Origin: Prorocentrum cordatum
Lineage: Eukaryota > Sar > Dinophyceae > Prorocentrales > Prorocentraceae
Assembly (NCBI GenBank): GCA_963575745.1
Contig: CAUYUJ010001447.1
Span: 1,006,180-1,070,179, forward strand
Reading direction: 5' to 3'
DNA: 64,000 nucleotides
The notes below the pieces were generated by a model that searched no databases, was not told the origin of the DNA, and was given only the letters and a program-made list of their open reading frames with translations. Positions 29,378 to 40,979 of this stretch are shown here, one piece after another. A program made the position numbers and the translations under genes. Positions within the stretch are counted from its first letter, which is position 1; every line of letters starts with the position of its first letter.

Positions 29378-32275
29378 GGTCGTGGTCGTCGTGGTCGTCG
29401 TGATCGTCGTGGTCGTCGTAGTCGTCGTCGTCGTCGCCGTCGCCGTCAATGCCGCCGACGCCGTCGTCATCGATTGCGCTTTCTCCTGCAGTTCACGGCC
29501 GCACGTTGCTCGAACAAGTGGCCACGATGAAGCCAGAGAGGTGCCCAGACCAGTGTGGGCTCTCATCGCCTTTGTCGTCGCAGACGAGGTCGCCTTCGTC
29601 GTCGTCGTCGTCGCCGCTCTTTCGTGGGCCTCCTGGGGCGCCCTCGGGGTCACGGCTGGGTCTGCCCAGGAATTGTGGTCAGAACGCCAAGAGGAGGTTG
29701 GGGAGGAGAAGGAGCAGGATGTCTCTGCTCATGCGTTTGCTCAAGCTGCTGTCCCTCGCGCATCTCGCGTTTTTCCTCCCGCGTCTGCTGCGGGCTCCTC
29801 CTTTTGCTCCTCCTGCCAATTGTATCGCACCGCCTGGCGCTCCTGGCGGCTGCAGGCCGCAGGCCAGATCTGATATCCGCTCGGCCTCTTGCTCAAGTCA
29901 CGCGGCATGGGCCTCCGAATGCCGATGGCCCACGCTGGTTCTGTTTCTGTTCTTCCTGGCACCTTCCGTTCGCTCTTACTCTCCTTCCGTCACTTCTCCC
30001 TCCGCACCCCTACTCCTCTGCCCTCCTGATCCCTCCTCCTATCTCCAGGTGTGCATCCTCATTATTCTACTGATGCTGCTCATCACAATGCTACCCTCAT
30101 CCTCCACTGCTGCTGCTGCTGCTGCTCATGTTCCTCCTCTTCGTCCTCCTCCTCCGACTCCTGCCCATTTGTCCTCATCCTGGTCGCTCCTGCTCCCATG
30201 TGCTCCTCAATCCTCCTCGTCACCCCTTTCCTTCAACGCCATACAATCGCTTCTGCTTTATCAGATGCATCAAAATCAAATGCTGTTCGTTGACCTATTC
30301 GTCCTACTGTTCCTCTTTGTCAACATCATGGCCAAACGCATTGCCATCATCATTGGTTCTCCCGTTCCCCGCGTTTTGTGGTGTTCCTCCCGTTGCGGTT
30401 CATCTTTGATACACCCGATCGTTATTCTGCGCTGGCCGCGTGGCCTCTCTGCGGCACCGAGCTGTGCTCACTGCTCCTCCACATCGTCCTCCCTCCTCAT
30501 CATCATCAGGATAGTCACCATGATGAGGCACAGCACTCATCATCCCCATTATCATCCTCATTCGCATCACCATCACCATGCTCGCCGTCATCATTATCCC
30601 ATCCGCCCTGCTGCTCGCCCTCCTCCTTGCGGACATCATGCTGCTTCTGCGCATTATTGCTCTCCGCCCACTGCTCTGCCGCTTCCTCCCATTCCCCCCG
30701 CACCATCGCCACCATCATCATCACCGCCGTGTTCCTGCTCTTCCTCCCGAACGTCATCATCCTGCTTCTACGCCTGCTGCTGCTCCTCCTCTTCATCACC
30801 CTCCGCCTCCTCTTGCTCGGCGTCATTGTCGCCGTCGTCGGGCGACGGCATTGCGAATTGCCCAGATGCCAGAGGCGGGGAAAAAGGAAAGAGGAGCGGC
30901 CGCAAGAGGAAGAGGGGGCGAGTACGCTCACGTAGCGGGGGCCGCGGCGGGGCGCCCGGGGCGGCAAAGCAGGTGCAGCACCCCTGGCAGCGGGCACGGG
31001 CCGGCGTCGCAACCACAGGCTGGGCAGCGGCTGGAGTGCGGGTCCTCGCGAACCAGCAGGTGGACAAAGAGAAGGGGACGGCCGAGGCAGCAGCCGACGG
31101 AGGTCACGGGAGGCAAAAGGCAGGGCGACCAGGTAAGCGGCTGCAGGGCGGGCTGCGCTGGAGCAGGCGCCAGTGGCGGAACAAAAGGGCGACGGGACGG
31201 CCCTTCGGGGGGGGCGACACAGCTGGTGGCGGAAGACGGAGCGCGTTCGCAGCGCAAGCCAAAACTGCGGGCACGAGAAAAAGACGGCGGCGGGCCGACA
31301 CCGGCCCGAAGGCAGAGGAAGGGCGACGAAGAGGCCCGGGCGGCAGCAAGGAAGGCCGCGGCGGCGCGGAGGAGCACGCGCAGACCCGCAAACGGGCGGA
31401 GAACAGCGGGGGGAGAAGGGTAGCAGTGCCAGGCCAAGGCTGGTGCATGCATGCGTCACAGCCTGGGGGCAGACGGCGACCCCCCCAAGCGGGGGCAGGG
31501 CAGCCAGGAGGCAAGGGCAAGAGATGAAAGCGAGGGCCAGACAGGGGCGAGCACACAGATTAACGAGAACGGAGGGGGGGGATGAGGGCAGCGGGCCAGG
31601 AAGGGGGATGGGGCAGCAGTTATGGGGGACGGGGACGGCAACGAGTCTCCATCGACTCCTCCCTCTTATTATTTCTCATCCTCATCCCCATGTTCGGCTC
31701 CTCCTCCGCTTCTGTTCCTCCTCCTCCTCCTCCTCCTCCTCTTCCTCGTCCTCTTCATGCTCCATCTCTTCCTGCACCCCGTCCTTCTCCTCCTGCTGCT
31801 GCTCCTGCGGCTCCTCCTCCTCCTCCTTCTCCGTGTCTTCCTCGTCCTCCTGCTCCTCCACAGCCCCTTCACTTTTCTCCACAGCGCGAAGCCCGAGCAA
31901 TCGGCACCCTCCGAAGTCGGACACGGCTGCCCCCCCGACCCTGAACAGCTTGCAGCGAGTTGTTCCCAAACGCCCTGGAATGCAGAGGCAGCGACGGAGG
32001 AGGAGGACAAGAGTGAACACGATGCATCAACGATGCTACCATACAATATTTCGGAAGAGGACACGCAGGAGAAGGAGGATGGTGAGATGGAGAAGAAGGG
32101 CGAGGAGGTTTGGAAGGGGGATGACGAGGATAATAATAATGAGCAGGATGAGGACATGAGACGGGGTAGGGAGGTAGGGCCTATAATCAACGACACTGCA
32201 ATCTATCCTTCAGTGCAAAGCCGATCCCTAACAAGTCCCTACAAGCATTCGTATGTTGTAGGGAAAGCGCCCCCT
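28195..32275. repeat. long low-complexity region (GGA, GTC, CAT, CTC tracts)
   Basis: No supportable gene in about 4 kb. GGA/GAG tracts run about 28205-28360 and 29025-29050. A GCC/GTC tract spans about 29240-29455, with an almost pure GTC core of about 140 bp at 29314-29455. CAT/CCT-rich DNA follows (30050-30830), then CTC tracts (31710-31860). Long ORFs (for example 29449-31527, 692 codons) change composition abruptly with each tract and are artefacts. Confidence 0.75.
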
Positions 32276-32934
32276 TGAAAGATGGGCCACCTGTGGGTCT
32301 ATCATTTAGGCGTCTGCCCTGTTACGAACGGGAATCGGCCTCTATACTGCAAAAACTTCCAAAGAAATACCAACAGGCAGGTCCGCAAGGGAATGTCCAG
32401 ACAAAACCCAATCTTGAAAAGTACCCCTGGACCCGTCCGTGCAACTGGGGCGCGACCGCACAATGATAATCGCATCGCAAAGGAATGCCCAAATCGGAAG
32501 AAGAGCCCCCCTCTAGCCGTGACACCTACGCGCAGCTACAACCTTCTCGCGTGAGAGTCCGACAGGTCTTACGCGAGATCCTCTTTTTTGAGAAAAACGC
32601 CCACAGCCCGAATCCATGCTCGACACTATTCGCAATTATGTGCGCGGTGCTACAGCGAACAACATTCTGAAAGCCACCCACCTTTTGACCGTGGAGCTCT
32701 TCGAAACTTTTCGGGCGAACGTGCAGAACGCCTGGAAAAATAAGAGCAAGACGACCAGTACATACGTTCAATATGGACAAATATAGGGAGATCAAAAAAC
32801 TGAGACTGTGTGAGAGAGAGAGAGAGAGACATAGAGAGAGGTAACCGAGGAAAAAACGGCACAACTAAAACCAACAAGAAGAGAATATACGTAACCGGGA
32901 AAACAACGGCATACTCACATCAAGAATGGGAGAT
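32276..32934. other. intergenic, no gene seen
   Basis: Moderate-GC spacer with an (AG)n run at about 32814-32830. No coding signature. Confidence 0.5.
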
Positions 32935-33060
32935 CCGCGTGGACTGTCTCGGATAGGCGCTGGACCCCCCTCCCTGGCTCGCCGAGCCCGCCACAGGCAG
33001 CGCTGGAGGCGCCGCCAGGCGGCCCCGGCCCAGAGCCGATTCAAGAGCATCCGACCGGAC
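32935..33060. repeat. dispersed repeat family F, copy 1
   Basis: GC-rich motif series: GCGCTGGACCCCCCTCCC, GGC(T/G)CGC(C/G)GAGC, GCGCTGGAGGCGCCGCC. Related copies lie at 33910-34030 and 36028-36130. Confidence 0.65.
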
Positions 33061-33282
33061 GTCCAAAAGTTTGCATACACACCAGTCGGAACAAGTAGAT
33101 AGAAGCATGAAGTAGGAAGGCGGAGAAAATAGATTGGATTCAAGCCGGGCCCGCCCAAGGAATAACAAGCAACAGCCAAACCGCATCGATTCCTGAAGCG
33201 GGAAGGCTGCGTTCTGGGAGTCCAGGAATACCTACTTTCAACAACCGATGGGTATCGAAACGCTGGGGCCTGAGACCCAAAT

Positions 33283-33480
33283 GTCGGGAGCGGCCAAGAG
33301 GGGGGGGTCCAAGAGGGGGGGGGGTGCAAATCATGACCGGCGGCATGTGCGCGGCCCAGCGGGGGCGCCTGGGACGTAATGAAATACGAAGAGCCGCCAT
33401 GAAATCTGAGGAAAAAGTATGGCCCGCGCCATGAAATCCACACCCCCCTCGTTATCACCCCCCTCCTTTTCCGCTCCCGA
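33283..33480 (+). mobile_element. MITE-like family B, copy B2
   Basis: 198 bp, starting TCGGGAGCGGCCAAGAGGGG and ending CTTTTCCGCTCCCGA, with the family-typical middle. Flanking pentamers AAATG and GCATG match at three of five positions, so the duplication is eroded. Confidence 0.85.
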
Positions 33481-35860
33481 GCATGCGAAGTCAGGTTCCG
33501 CACCCGGGAAACCGCTTCGTCTTTCGCGCGCGGCGCGCGCCGGGGCGAGGCGCGAGGCGAGGCTGCTCGAATACACTCGTCCCCTGGCGGAGGGCCGGAG
33601 CGTAGAGCCCCCCAAAAAGGGGCGCCCGCCCCGCTCCCGGCCGTGGCGGCGAAGCTGTCCCCAGTCGTGCCCCGATGGTTGCCGCGATGTCCACCAGCCT
33701 CGAACGTATCCCCATCCCTAAAGATGGACAAGCCAAAAGGCGATGACAACCTTAGGGACTCGCCCTGAAAAAATAAGGGAATCCCTAAGATTGGCATCGT
33801 GATGAGGAGGTGCCCAGCATAGGGATAGGGATATGTTCCAGGCTGGTAAGATGTGTGTGTGTTCCTACCAGAAGAAACAAAAGCATACAGTTGAACTTTT
33901 GGCGCTCCGCACGGGTTTCTTGGATCTGCGCTGGACCCCCCTCCCGGGCGCGCGGAGCGCGCCAGGGGCTGCACCGGAGCCGCCGCCGGGGGGCCACAAC
34001 GCGGACCCAAGAAATCCGCGCGGAGCGCCAAAAACTGATGTTTATTGCGTTTTTTCTTCTTCGATTTCCGATGGTTGTCCCGATGCTTGTCCCGATGGTT
34101 ATGCCGATTGTTTCTTCGAGGGCCGTCTTGAGCGATGTGCCGATGGCTGTCCCGAGGGTTCTGCGAGCGGCGTCCCGATGGTCATCCCGAAGGGTTCTGC
34201 CAGGCGATGGTGCCAAATGCATGCGCTGTGCGAGGCCATACTAACCAAAACATGTGCTCTGTCTGGCCAGATACGAAGCCGAAAAGCGGACTCTGCGAGG
34301 CCATGGTCCAAAAACAAAATGCGCCCTGTAGGGCATAACGATACGACAAAGCCTTACGGGGCAACACTACTCAAATGCGCCCTGCGGAGCCAAGCATACA
34401 ACAAACACCCTGCTGCCACCACCGCAAGAAAACACGCTGCGGGACAGCAGCACACTTGATCAAGCGCATGCCACATCAATAACAACCAATGTAGAAGCAA
34501 CAGCGCTTCTGCAGAACAACTGTGACAGCTGACCAGAGAAACGAACACCTTACAAACCAACGAAAACCAATGTATCATTCCACAGCGACAGATGGACTAT
34601 GGCGCGCCCTTCGATGATAGATGATTGTCCCCATGGTTGTCCCGATTGTTCGCCCGATGGTTGCTTGGTTGGCTGTCTCGATGGATGTACCAATAAAGAG
34701 ATAGTCAGACTGGTTGAAAGATAGTGAGATTGAAAGATGGATGGTGAGGCCAATCGAGGTCGTTCGACTCAGACATATACAGCGATGCCAAGATGATCGC
34801 TCGGTGGAGGCGGCTGTCCCGATGGTGCCGGAGAGATCGCGATCTATTTGCAGAACGAGGTACGCTGAAACCGATCGGTCTGTGCATAAACAAAAAAACA
34901 TATGCACCCCAAAAGCTAAGTAAAAATGTAAGAGCAAGCAAGGGCAAGCGATCAAGTGCAAACAAGCAAGTGCAAGCAAGGGGTGCTACTAGAAATCAGG
35001 GGGTGTGCCATTGGAATTGGGAGGGGGAGGGAGGCACCATTAGAAATAAGGGGGGTGCCATTGGAAAAAGGGGGGGGTCCTAAAGACCAGTTACTTATGA
35101 TGAGCTAGGACTCCTATAGGCCAAGCCTATTTGGATACAATATACATACATCCATATATATACATATGTCCCCAGAGACAGTAACCCATATAGCAAGTGA
35201 GATCGATAGATGATGAGACGACCAGTGTGTAGATGCTAGACGGCTGTCTCGATGATTGTCACGATGGTTCTCTCGCTGATTGTTGCCGCTGCTTGTCACG
35301 ATGGCTGTCCCCGTGTGTGTCTACTCGCGTCCACTCGCGAAAGCATTGTGCGCCCACTGCCGGTCAAACATGATGTCACCACCGCCCACCTCTTCATCAA
35401 CCGAAGGGTGGTCTAGAAGGTATGTGTACTTTTCTTTTCTGGATGGTTCGGGACTCGTTTTAAGGGCCTGACGACTGCTGTCCCTCGACTCGCGCTGGAG
35501 CTCCCACGAGCTCTCCAGATGTGTCAAGATATTTTTGGCTTCACCTTGGTCAAGGTGGACTTGCATCGATCTACGTCGATATACCTCGACTTATCTGGCT
35601 TGACCACCTCAGAAAGGATCGGATAAGCATATTTGGCTTGACCTCCTTAGAAAAGGATCGGATCAGAGTCGTCAGGCCCTTCGGGAAGGATGAGGCTGAT
35701 GCCAACTGGGCATGGCCCATGGACCATGGCCCCGCACATGTCCCGCGCAGGGACCACAAGGCCACTGCTGATGCGCAGCTCGCCGAAGCCGCCCCACGAC
35801 GCTCTCAGAGAAAGTACGAACAGCACAAACATAAACTCTCTGAGGTCCGCGAGAAACTCT
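33481..35860. repeat. spacer with dispersed CGATGGTTGTCC motifs; family F copy 2
   Basis: No gene. A 12-bp motif near CCGATGGTTGTC is scattered or tandem at 33665-33690, 34067-34215, 34615-34690, 34800-34830 and 35240-35310. Family F copy 2 lies at 33910-34030. Short ORFs read these as GTTIGT or DHRDNHRD repeats. Confidence 0.6.
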
Positions 35861-35861
35861 G

Positions 35862-36372
35862 AAGGGGAACTGGGATACACACATAGATAGACACAGATAA
35901 CCAGATTCCCCATATTTCCAACAAACTTCCTGGGTTTCTGTCTTCCCCCCCACTGCCTCTACTTTCCTATATTTTTCTGAGGAATCCACGATGAATTGTG
36001 TGTGTATTTTTTTCCCTCCTGAAGCTCCTGGATCGGCGCTCTCACCGGGCGCGCGGAGCGCGCCATGGGCGGCGCTGGAGGCGCCGCGAGGGGGCGCCCG
36101 GCGCCGATCCGGGAAGTGCGCGCGGACCTCCGAACCCGGACCCCCGACGTCATGACATGTTCGTAGCGTCGACCCCCAGGAGTGAAGGGGCCCGTCCCCT
36201 GGACTTATTGAAGGGGAACTGGGACACACAAATAAATACACACAAATAAACATATCCCCCATATTTTCCCATATTTTCTGGGTTTTTGTCTTCCCCCCCA
36301 CTTCCCACATTTTCCCATATTTTCTGGGAATCGCCGATTAATTGTGTCTGTGTGTTTCTTTCCCTCCTGACT
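35862..36372 (+). repeat. direct repeat of about 165 bp flanking family F copy 3
   Basis: Copies at about 35862-36027 and 36208-36372 share GAAGGGGAACTGGGA(T/C)ACACA, a CCCCATATTT(T)CC segment, TTCTGGGTTT(C/T)TGTCTTCCCCCC and AATTGTGT(G/C)TGTGT...TTTCCCTCCTGA. The copies differ at many positions, so the duplication is old. Family F sequence lies between them at 36028-36130, as does a family C scrap containing CCCCGACGTCATGACATG. Confidence 0.75.
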
Positions 36373-37165
36373 TATGTTGCTCCCATCGTACTTAAGGACC
36401 GCATCCCAGAACGACTTTCGAGCACCCAGGAAGAAAAGTGTCGAAAGAGCGTCGAAAGAGTGTCGAAGCAGTGTCGGACAAGTGTCTCCCAGGACCCGAC
36501 ACGTGACAACCCTCGAGTTTCGTTATTTGTTTCTGGTGCTCGAAATTCTTTCTCGTGATCGAGGCTAAAGTAGATTGGAACATCATAACCCTGGACCAGT
36601 TTCCATCCTGAGTCTTTTTGTTGACGCCCCCGAGGCCCGGCGAGGGCCCCCAGAGGCCGAACATCAGGAACAAAACCTGCCGCCATGACTTGTTCATTAA
36701 TGGAAGATGACGATTAATAAATGACCGGGGGTCGTGTTCACGCGGCGGCACCCGGGATGACGATTAGAACAAACCGGCCGCGGGCTGGAAAACTATCTTT
36801 TTTAATCGTTCTCCTCCAGTCAGAGAATGGTGCAGAATTCGCAGAAAACTATGTTTTTTAAATCGTTCTCCCGCATTTTTTTAAACCGTCATCCCGCATT
36901 ACCCGAGGGGGGTCTGGGAGGAGTATTCACGCCATGGTGCCGCCTTTTGTTCTCCCCGAGCGACGCCCTCACGCCGGCGGCGCGGCCCACCCGCAGGCCC
37001 CGGCCGCCTTCCGAGGACGACGACGGGGGGCATAGCCCAGCCCAGGGAAGAGCGACGAGTGTACGCGCCGGTGGACGACGCCTTCGGCAGAGGCTCCCAG
37101 GCGAACGCGCGTGAGGCCCGCCCCTGGGGTATAGGGCGGACGCGGCCGCAAGAGACCCTCTCGCG
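36373..37165. other. spacer with family C copy, no gene
   Basis: A family C copy lies at 36585-36690. A repeated segment TTTTTTAA(A)TCGTTCTCC occurs at 36800 and 36853. Confidence 0.5.
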
Positions 37166-37295
37166 AAAGCCACCTCCTCCTCCTCCTCCTCCTCCTCCGC
37201 CTCCTCCTCCCCCTCCTCCTCCTCCTCCTCCTCCTCCTCCCCTCCCCCTCCTCCTCCTCCTCCGACCTCCTCCTCCTCCTCCCTCCCCCTCCCGC
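37166..37295. repeat. CTC triplet tract
   Basis: CTC/CCT triplets with CCGCCT and CCCCCT variants. ORFs on either strand are artefacts. Confidence 0.9.
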
Positions 37296-38793
37296 CCCAG
37301 CCCTGGAGACCCCCGCGAGAGGAGCGACTGGGCGGACGCCCAGGGCACCCTGCACGCAGCAGCTTCTTCCACGGTCGCGGGGGGTCACCGACACGGCTAC
37401 TCCCCAGACCTCTCCCAGGGCGCGTCCCGACCAGGACTTCGAGGAGCGGCGGCGGCAAGGGCCTCTGCAGGAAGCCGAGAAAGGGAAAAACGGGCGAAGG
37501 GTGGCGGTAGGGGTAGTTACCCTTCTCCTCCTCCGAGAGGCATGCGCCCTCCTGTCCACACATCCCGGCCCCTTCCCCGAGGGCAGTTTTGCGCCCCGCA
37601 CCCCTTTCTGATGGCCCCGGGGCCCGAGCGAGAGGCCGAAATCCAGGATAGACGCCAGGATTGCAGAACATCATCCTGAGGGGCAACGATAGGGGGGGAT
37701 GGGGGACTGGCACAGGGAGGAACCATCGACCTGGAATCGGCGATACATCGCCGATAGGTCGGGGATAGGCCCTCGTCAGTGATACCGCACCTTCCTGGGC
37801 AGGTTGGCGCCATCGGGACCCCTATCGGCCATCAATGGGCGATTGGGGGGGTCGATGCGTCCCCCCTATGCCAATCGGCGGTAGACAAACCTCCCCTTAA
37901 GTAAACCTCCATGTAGTGAAAACGGCCTGGGACCGAAACCGACGGACCTGGACCCTCAAAAATGACGGCCGCGACGCTCCCTGGCGAACCGAAAACGGCC
38001 AATTCGCTAATCGACGCGTCAGGGTGAGAAGTCTGTCCACCTCCGATAAAACCCCTAGCGTTGCCTGCTGGCTTCCAGGCCAAAACTCAACTCTCTGTCA
38101 CCGTTTGGAACGCTTCCGGCACGAACGCCCTCGACGAGGCGAAGCTTCTGGAGAGCATGCCGAGGCTGGGAAACCGCCCCAAGCACCGAGGAAAAGCCAG
38201 GCAAACGCTGGAAGATGTCTCCTCCCCCATGCCTACATCCCCCCCACTATACCCCCCCTTGGCGTCGTCGCCGCCGGGCCTCCAGAGCACCGCGCCGCCA
38301 GGAGCTGCCGGCACCCGGGGCCGGCGGCGACGCCGAGCGCGCGGGGCCCGTCGCCGCAGGCGCGGCGGCGGGCGCGGGGCGGAGCACGGTGACGGCCGGC
38401 GGCGCGCGCGCGAGGGGCCCGCGGGCTCGTGCTCGTGGGGGGGGGCTTCTGTATAACGTTCCGACCGACTTCAGCCTTGAGCACCCGAAAGAGTTTCGAG
38501 TACCGAGGCAGTGCCGAAGCGGTAGGGTTTTCACGTGTCGGGCCCTGGGAGGCGATGATATTTTTTCAGGGGGCTCGAAGATAATTTCTGGGATATGGTC
38601 CTTAAGTATGATGGAAATAATAGAAGGGTGGGGGGTGTCACTCGCGCCTGCAGGGTGGCACAATTCGCTACAACGGCACCCCCGTTGAGTCAGCTCTCCG
38701 CCAGCGCAGTGACTCTGCCTATAGCCGCCGACGCCAAAAAGCTCCGCGGGTGGGCCCTGCAGGATGGGTCCTGCCCAGACGCCCTCGCGTTAT
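37296..38793. other. GC-rich spacer with repeat scraps, no gene
   Basis: A family E palindromic scrap (GGAATCGGCGATACATCGCCGATAGG) lies near 37733. A segment GGAACGC(T/C)TTCGGCACGAACGCCCTCGACGAGGCG at 38107-38142 resembles segments near 48553 and 63768. I found no convincing ORF. Confidence 0.5.
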
Positions 38794-38985
38794 TCGGGAG
38801 CGGCCAAGAGGGGGGTGTCCAAGAGGGGAGGGTGCAAATCATGACCGGCGGCATGTGCGCGGCCCAGCGGGGGGGCCACGGACGTAATGAAACAAGGAGA
38901 GGCGCCATGAAATCTGGGGAAACACCATGGCCCCCGCCATGATATCCACCCCCCTAGTCATCACCCCCCTCTTTGCCGCCCCCGA
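38794..38985 (+). mobile_element. MITE-like family B, copy B3
   Basis: 192 bp, TCGGGAGCGGCCAAGAG to CTTTGCCGCCCCCGA. A perfect 5-bp duplication GTTAT flanks it (38789-38793 and 38986-38990). Non-coding. Confidence 0.92.
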
Positions 38986-39199
38986 GTTATGTGGCGGAAT
39001 CACGGCGGGATGTTTTTTGCTATCTTCGGCCTCCGGAGCAAACTACTCAGGATGAAAAATCGGTCCCGGGAAAAGGGTCTGAGTCGAGGATGTTAGAACC
39101 AAAAAAAAACGCGACGTCGGGCATTTGGTTTCGCACCCCAGACAACCCACGTCTCGTCTGGAGAACATAAACGACCCGACGCTCCATGAGAATATCGGA

Positions 39200-39475
39200 G
39201 CGGACGGCTTTTGGATGGTTTCGGCCTCTGGGGGCCCTCGCCGGGCCTCGGGACCGTGAAACACATTGTCAGAACGAAAAACCGGCCCTATAGAAGGGGT
39301 CCGGACCTCCAGGGCCCACGCATCGAATCAATCCCAGAGCTCCGACGCAACGATTTTTCCATAACGTCGACATTCAGAAATATCGACCCCTTCCACTGGA
39401 CCGGTGTTCCATCCTGCGTCTTTTTGTTGACGCTCCCGAGGGCCGGAGAGGGCCTGCAGAGGCAGAAAATTAGGA
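39200..39475. repeat. family C copies in opposite orientations
   Basis: A minus-orientation copy at about 39200-39330 and a plus-orientation copy at about 39375-39475, with a short unrelated spacer. A further minus copy is at about 38995-39090. Confidence 0.7.
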
Positions 39476-39480
39476 AAACC

Positions 39481-39725
39481 CTTGGCCCCTGGAAACGACA
39501 TGGCCGTGTTTTTACCGGTTCCGTTTTGCTGGTTTTTTGCCGGTTCCGACGCCGTTATTTTACCGGTTCCGTCGCCGTTCTTTTACGGGTTCCCGCTCCG
39601 GTTCCAATCCTGAAGCCGTTCTTGTTGCCGTTTCCGGTCGCCGTTTTTTTGCCGTTTCCACTTTCAAGGGACACTTTTTCGGAAGCGGTGAAAAAACGGC
39701 CCTGCCGTTTCCGGGGCCCACTAAG
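39481..39725 (-). mobile_element. family A element, copy A2
   Basis: 245 bp, starting CTTGGCCCCTGGAAACGACA (left end slightly eroded) and ending GGGGCCCACTAAG. Reverse orientation to A1. It is the left edge of an inverted duplication with 40464-40972. Confidence 0.88.
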
Positions 39726-39789
39726 GGTCTGGGATTGGAGCAGCCGCATGTCTGGGACCGCATCCCAGACATCCCGCACCTCATCTTGA

Positions 39790-39980
39790 TCGGGAGCGGC
39801 CAAGAGGGGGGGGTCCAAGAGGGGGGGTGCAAATCATGACCGGCAGCATGTGCGCGGCCCAGCGCGGGGGCCAGGGACGCAATGCAATAAGAAGAGGCGC
39901 CATGAGACCTGAGGAAATCTCATGGCCCACGCCATGACATCCACCCCCCTAGTCACCACCCCCCTCTTTCCCCCCCCCGA
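39790..39980 (+). mobile_element. MITE-like family B, copy B4
   Basis: 191 bp, TCGGGAGCGGCC to CCCCCCCCCGA, flanked by a perfect CTTGA duplication (39785-39789 and 39981-39985). Confidence 0.92.
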
Positions 39981-39986
39981 CTTGAG

Positions 39987-40180
39987 CTTTGTGGGAAACG
40001 GAAACGGCAGAAAAACGGCGACCGGAAACGGCCCAAAAACGGCTCCAGGATTGGAACCGGAGCCGGAACTGGTAAAACAACGGCGACGGAACCGGCAAAA
40101 CAACGGCGTCGGAACCAGTCAAAAGACTGCAAAAGGGAACCGGTAAAAAAACGGCCCTGTCGTTTCCAGGGCCCACTAAG
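39987..40180 (+). mobile_element. family A element, copy A3 (5'-truncated)
   Basis: Lacks the left terminus. It has AAAAACGGCGACCGGAAACG units and ends GGGCCCACTAAG at 40180. Confidence 0.82.
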
Positions 40181-40530
40181 GCCCACGCTATGATATCCCC
40201 CCCCCTTAGTCATCACCCCCCTCTTCCCCCCCCCCCCCACTTGAGGGCCTCGGGGCGGGGGATCTGCATCGCGCACGCTCGGGCCCTCGGGGCCCGCAGC
40301 GGGGGCCTCGGGGCCGTGGGACCGCGGCCGGGGATGCGGAGCTGGTCCCGGGGAGCTGCTCGAGTGGTGGGGGCTCAGTGGGCCCCGGAAACGGCAGGGC
40401 CGTTTCTTCTCCGCTTCCGAAAAAAAGTTCGCGATGCAGATCCCCCGCCCCGATGCCCTCAAGTGGGGGGGGGAAAGAGGGGGGTGATGACTAGGGGGGG
40501 GATGTCATGGCGTGGGCCATGATATTTCCC
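40181..40530. repeat. imperfect palindrome with family B ends and a family A fragment
   Basis: The left arm 40181-40280 (GCCCACGCTATGATATCC ... CACTTGAGGGC ... GATCTGCATCGCG) is complementary to the right arm, about 40427-40530 (CGCGATGCAGATC ... GCCCTCAAGTGG ... GGCGTGGGC). Between them, 40374-40425 is a family A left-end fragment. Confidence 0.75.
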
Positions 40531-40655
40531 CAGATCTCATGGCGCCTCTTCTTATTTCATTACGTCCCTGCCCCCCCCACTGGGCCGCGCACATGCTGCT
40601 GGTCATGATTTGCACAACCCCCCCTCTTGGACACCCCCCTCTTGGCCGCTCCCGA
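40464..40655 (-). mobile_element. MITE-like family B, copy B5 (inverted)
   Basis: 192 bp in reverse orientation with a perfect TCAAG duplication (40459-40463 and 40656-40660). TCAAG is the complement of the CTTGA at copy B4, and the following spacer is complementary to that beside B4, so B4 and B5 are one insertion duplicated in inverse. Confidence 0.9.
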
Positions 40656-40719
40656 TCAAGATGAGGTGCGGGATGTCTGGGATGCGGTCCCAGACATGCG
40701 GCTGCTCCAATCCCAGACC

Positions 40720-40972
40720 CTTAATGGGCCCCGGAAACGGCAGGGCCGTTTTGTCTCCGCTTCCGAAAAAAAATGTCCCTTGAAAATGGAAACGGCAAAA
40801 AAGCGGCGACCGGAAACGGCAACAAAAACGGCGGCAGGATTGGAACCGGAGCGGGAGCCCGTAAAAGAACGGCGACGGAACCAGAAGCTAAAAACGGCGT
40901 CGGAACCGGCAACAAAAACAGCAAAACGGAACAGGTAAAAACACGGCCATGTCGTTTCCAGGGCCCACTGAG
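40720..40972 (+). mobile_element. family A element, copy A5
   Basis: 253 bp, CTTAATGGGCCCCGG to GGGCCCACTGAG. TCCCAGAC flanks both sides (40711-40718 and 40973-40980), an 8-bp target duplication with one extra base on the left. Confidence 0.9.
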
Positions 40973-40979
40973 TCCCAGA

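Noticed and set aside
29449-31527. 692-codon plus-strand ORF
   Set aside because: Composition changes abruptly with each low-complexity block, equally long ORFs exist on the other strand, and there is no recognisable motif.
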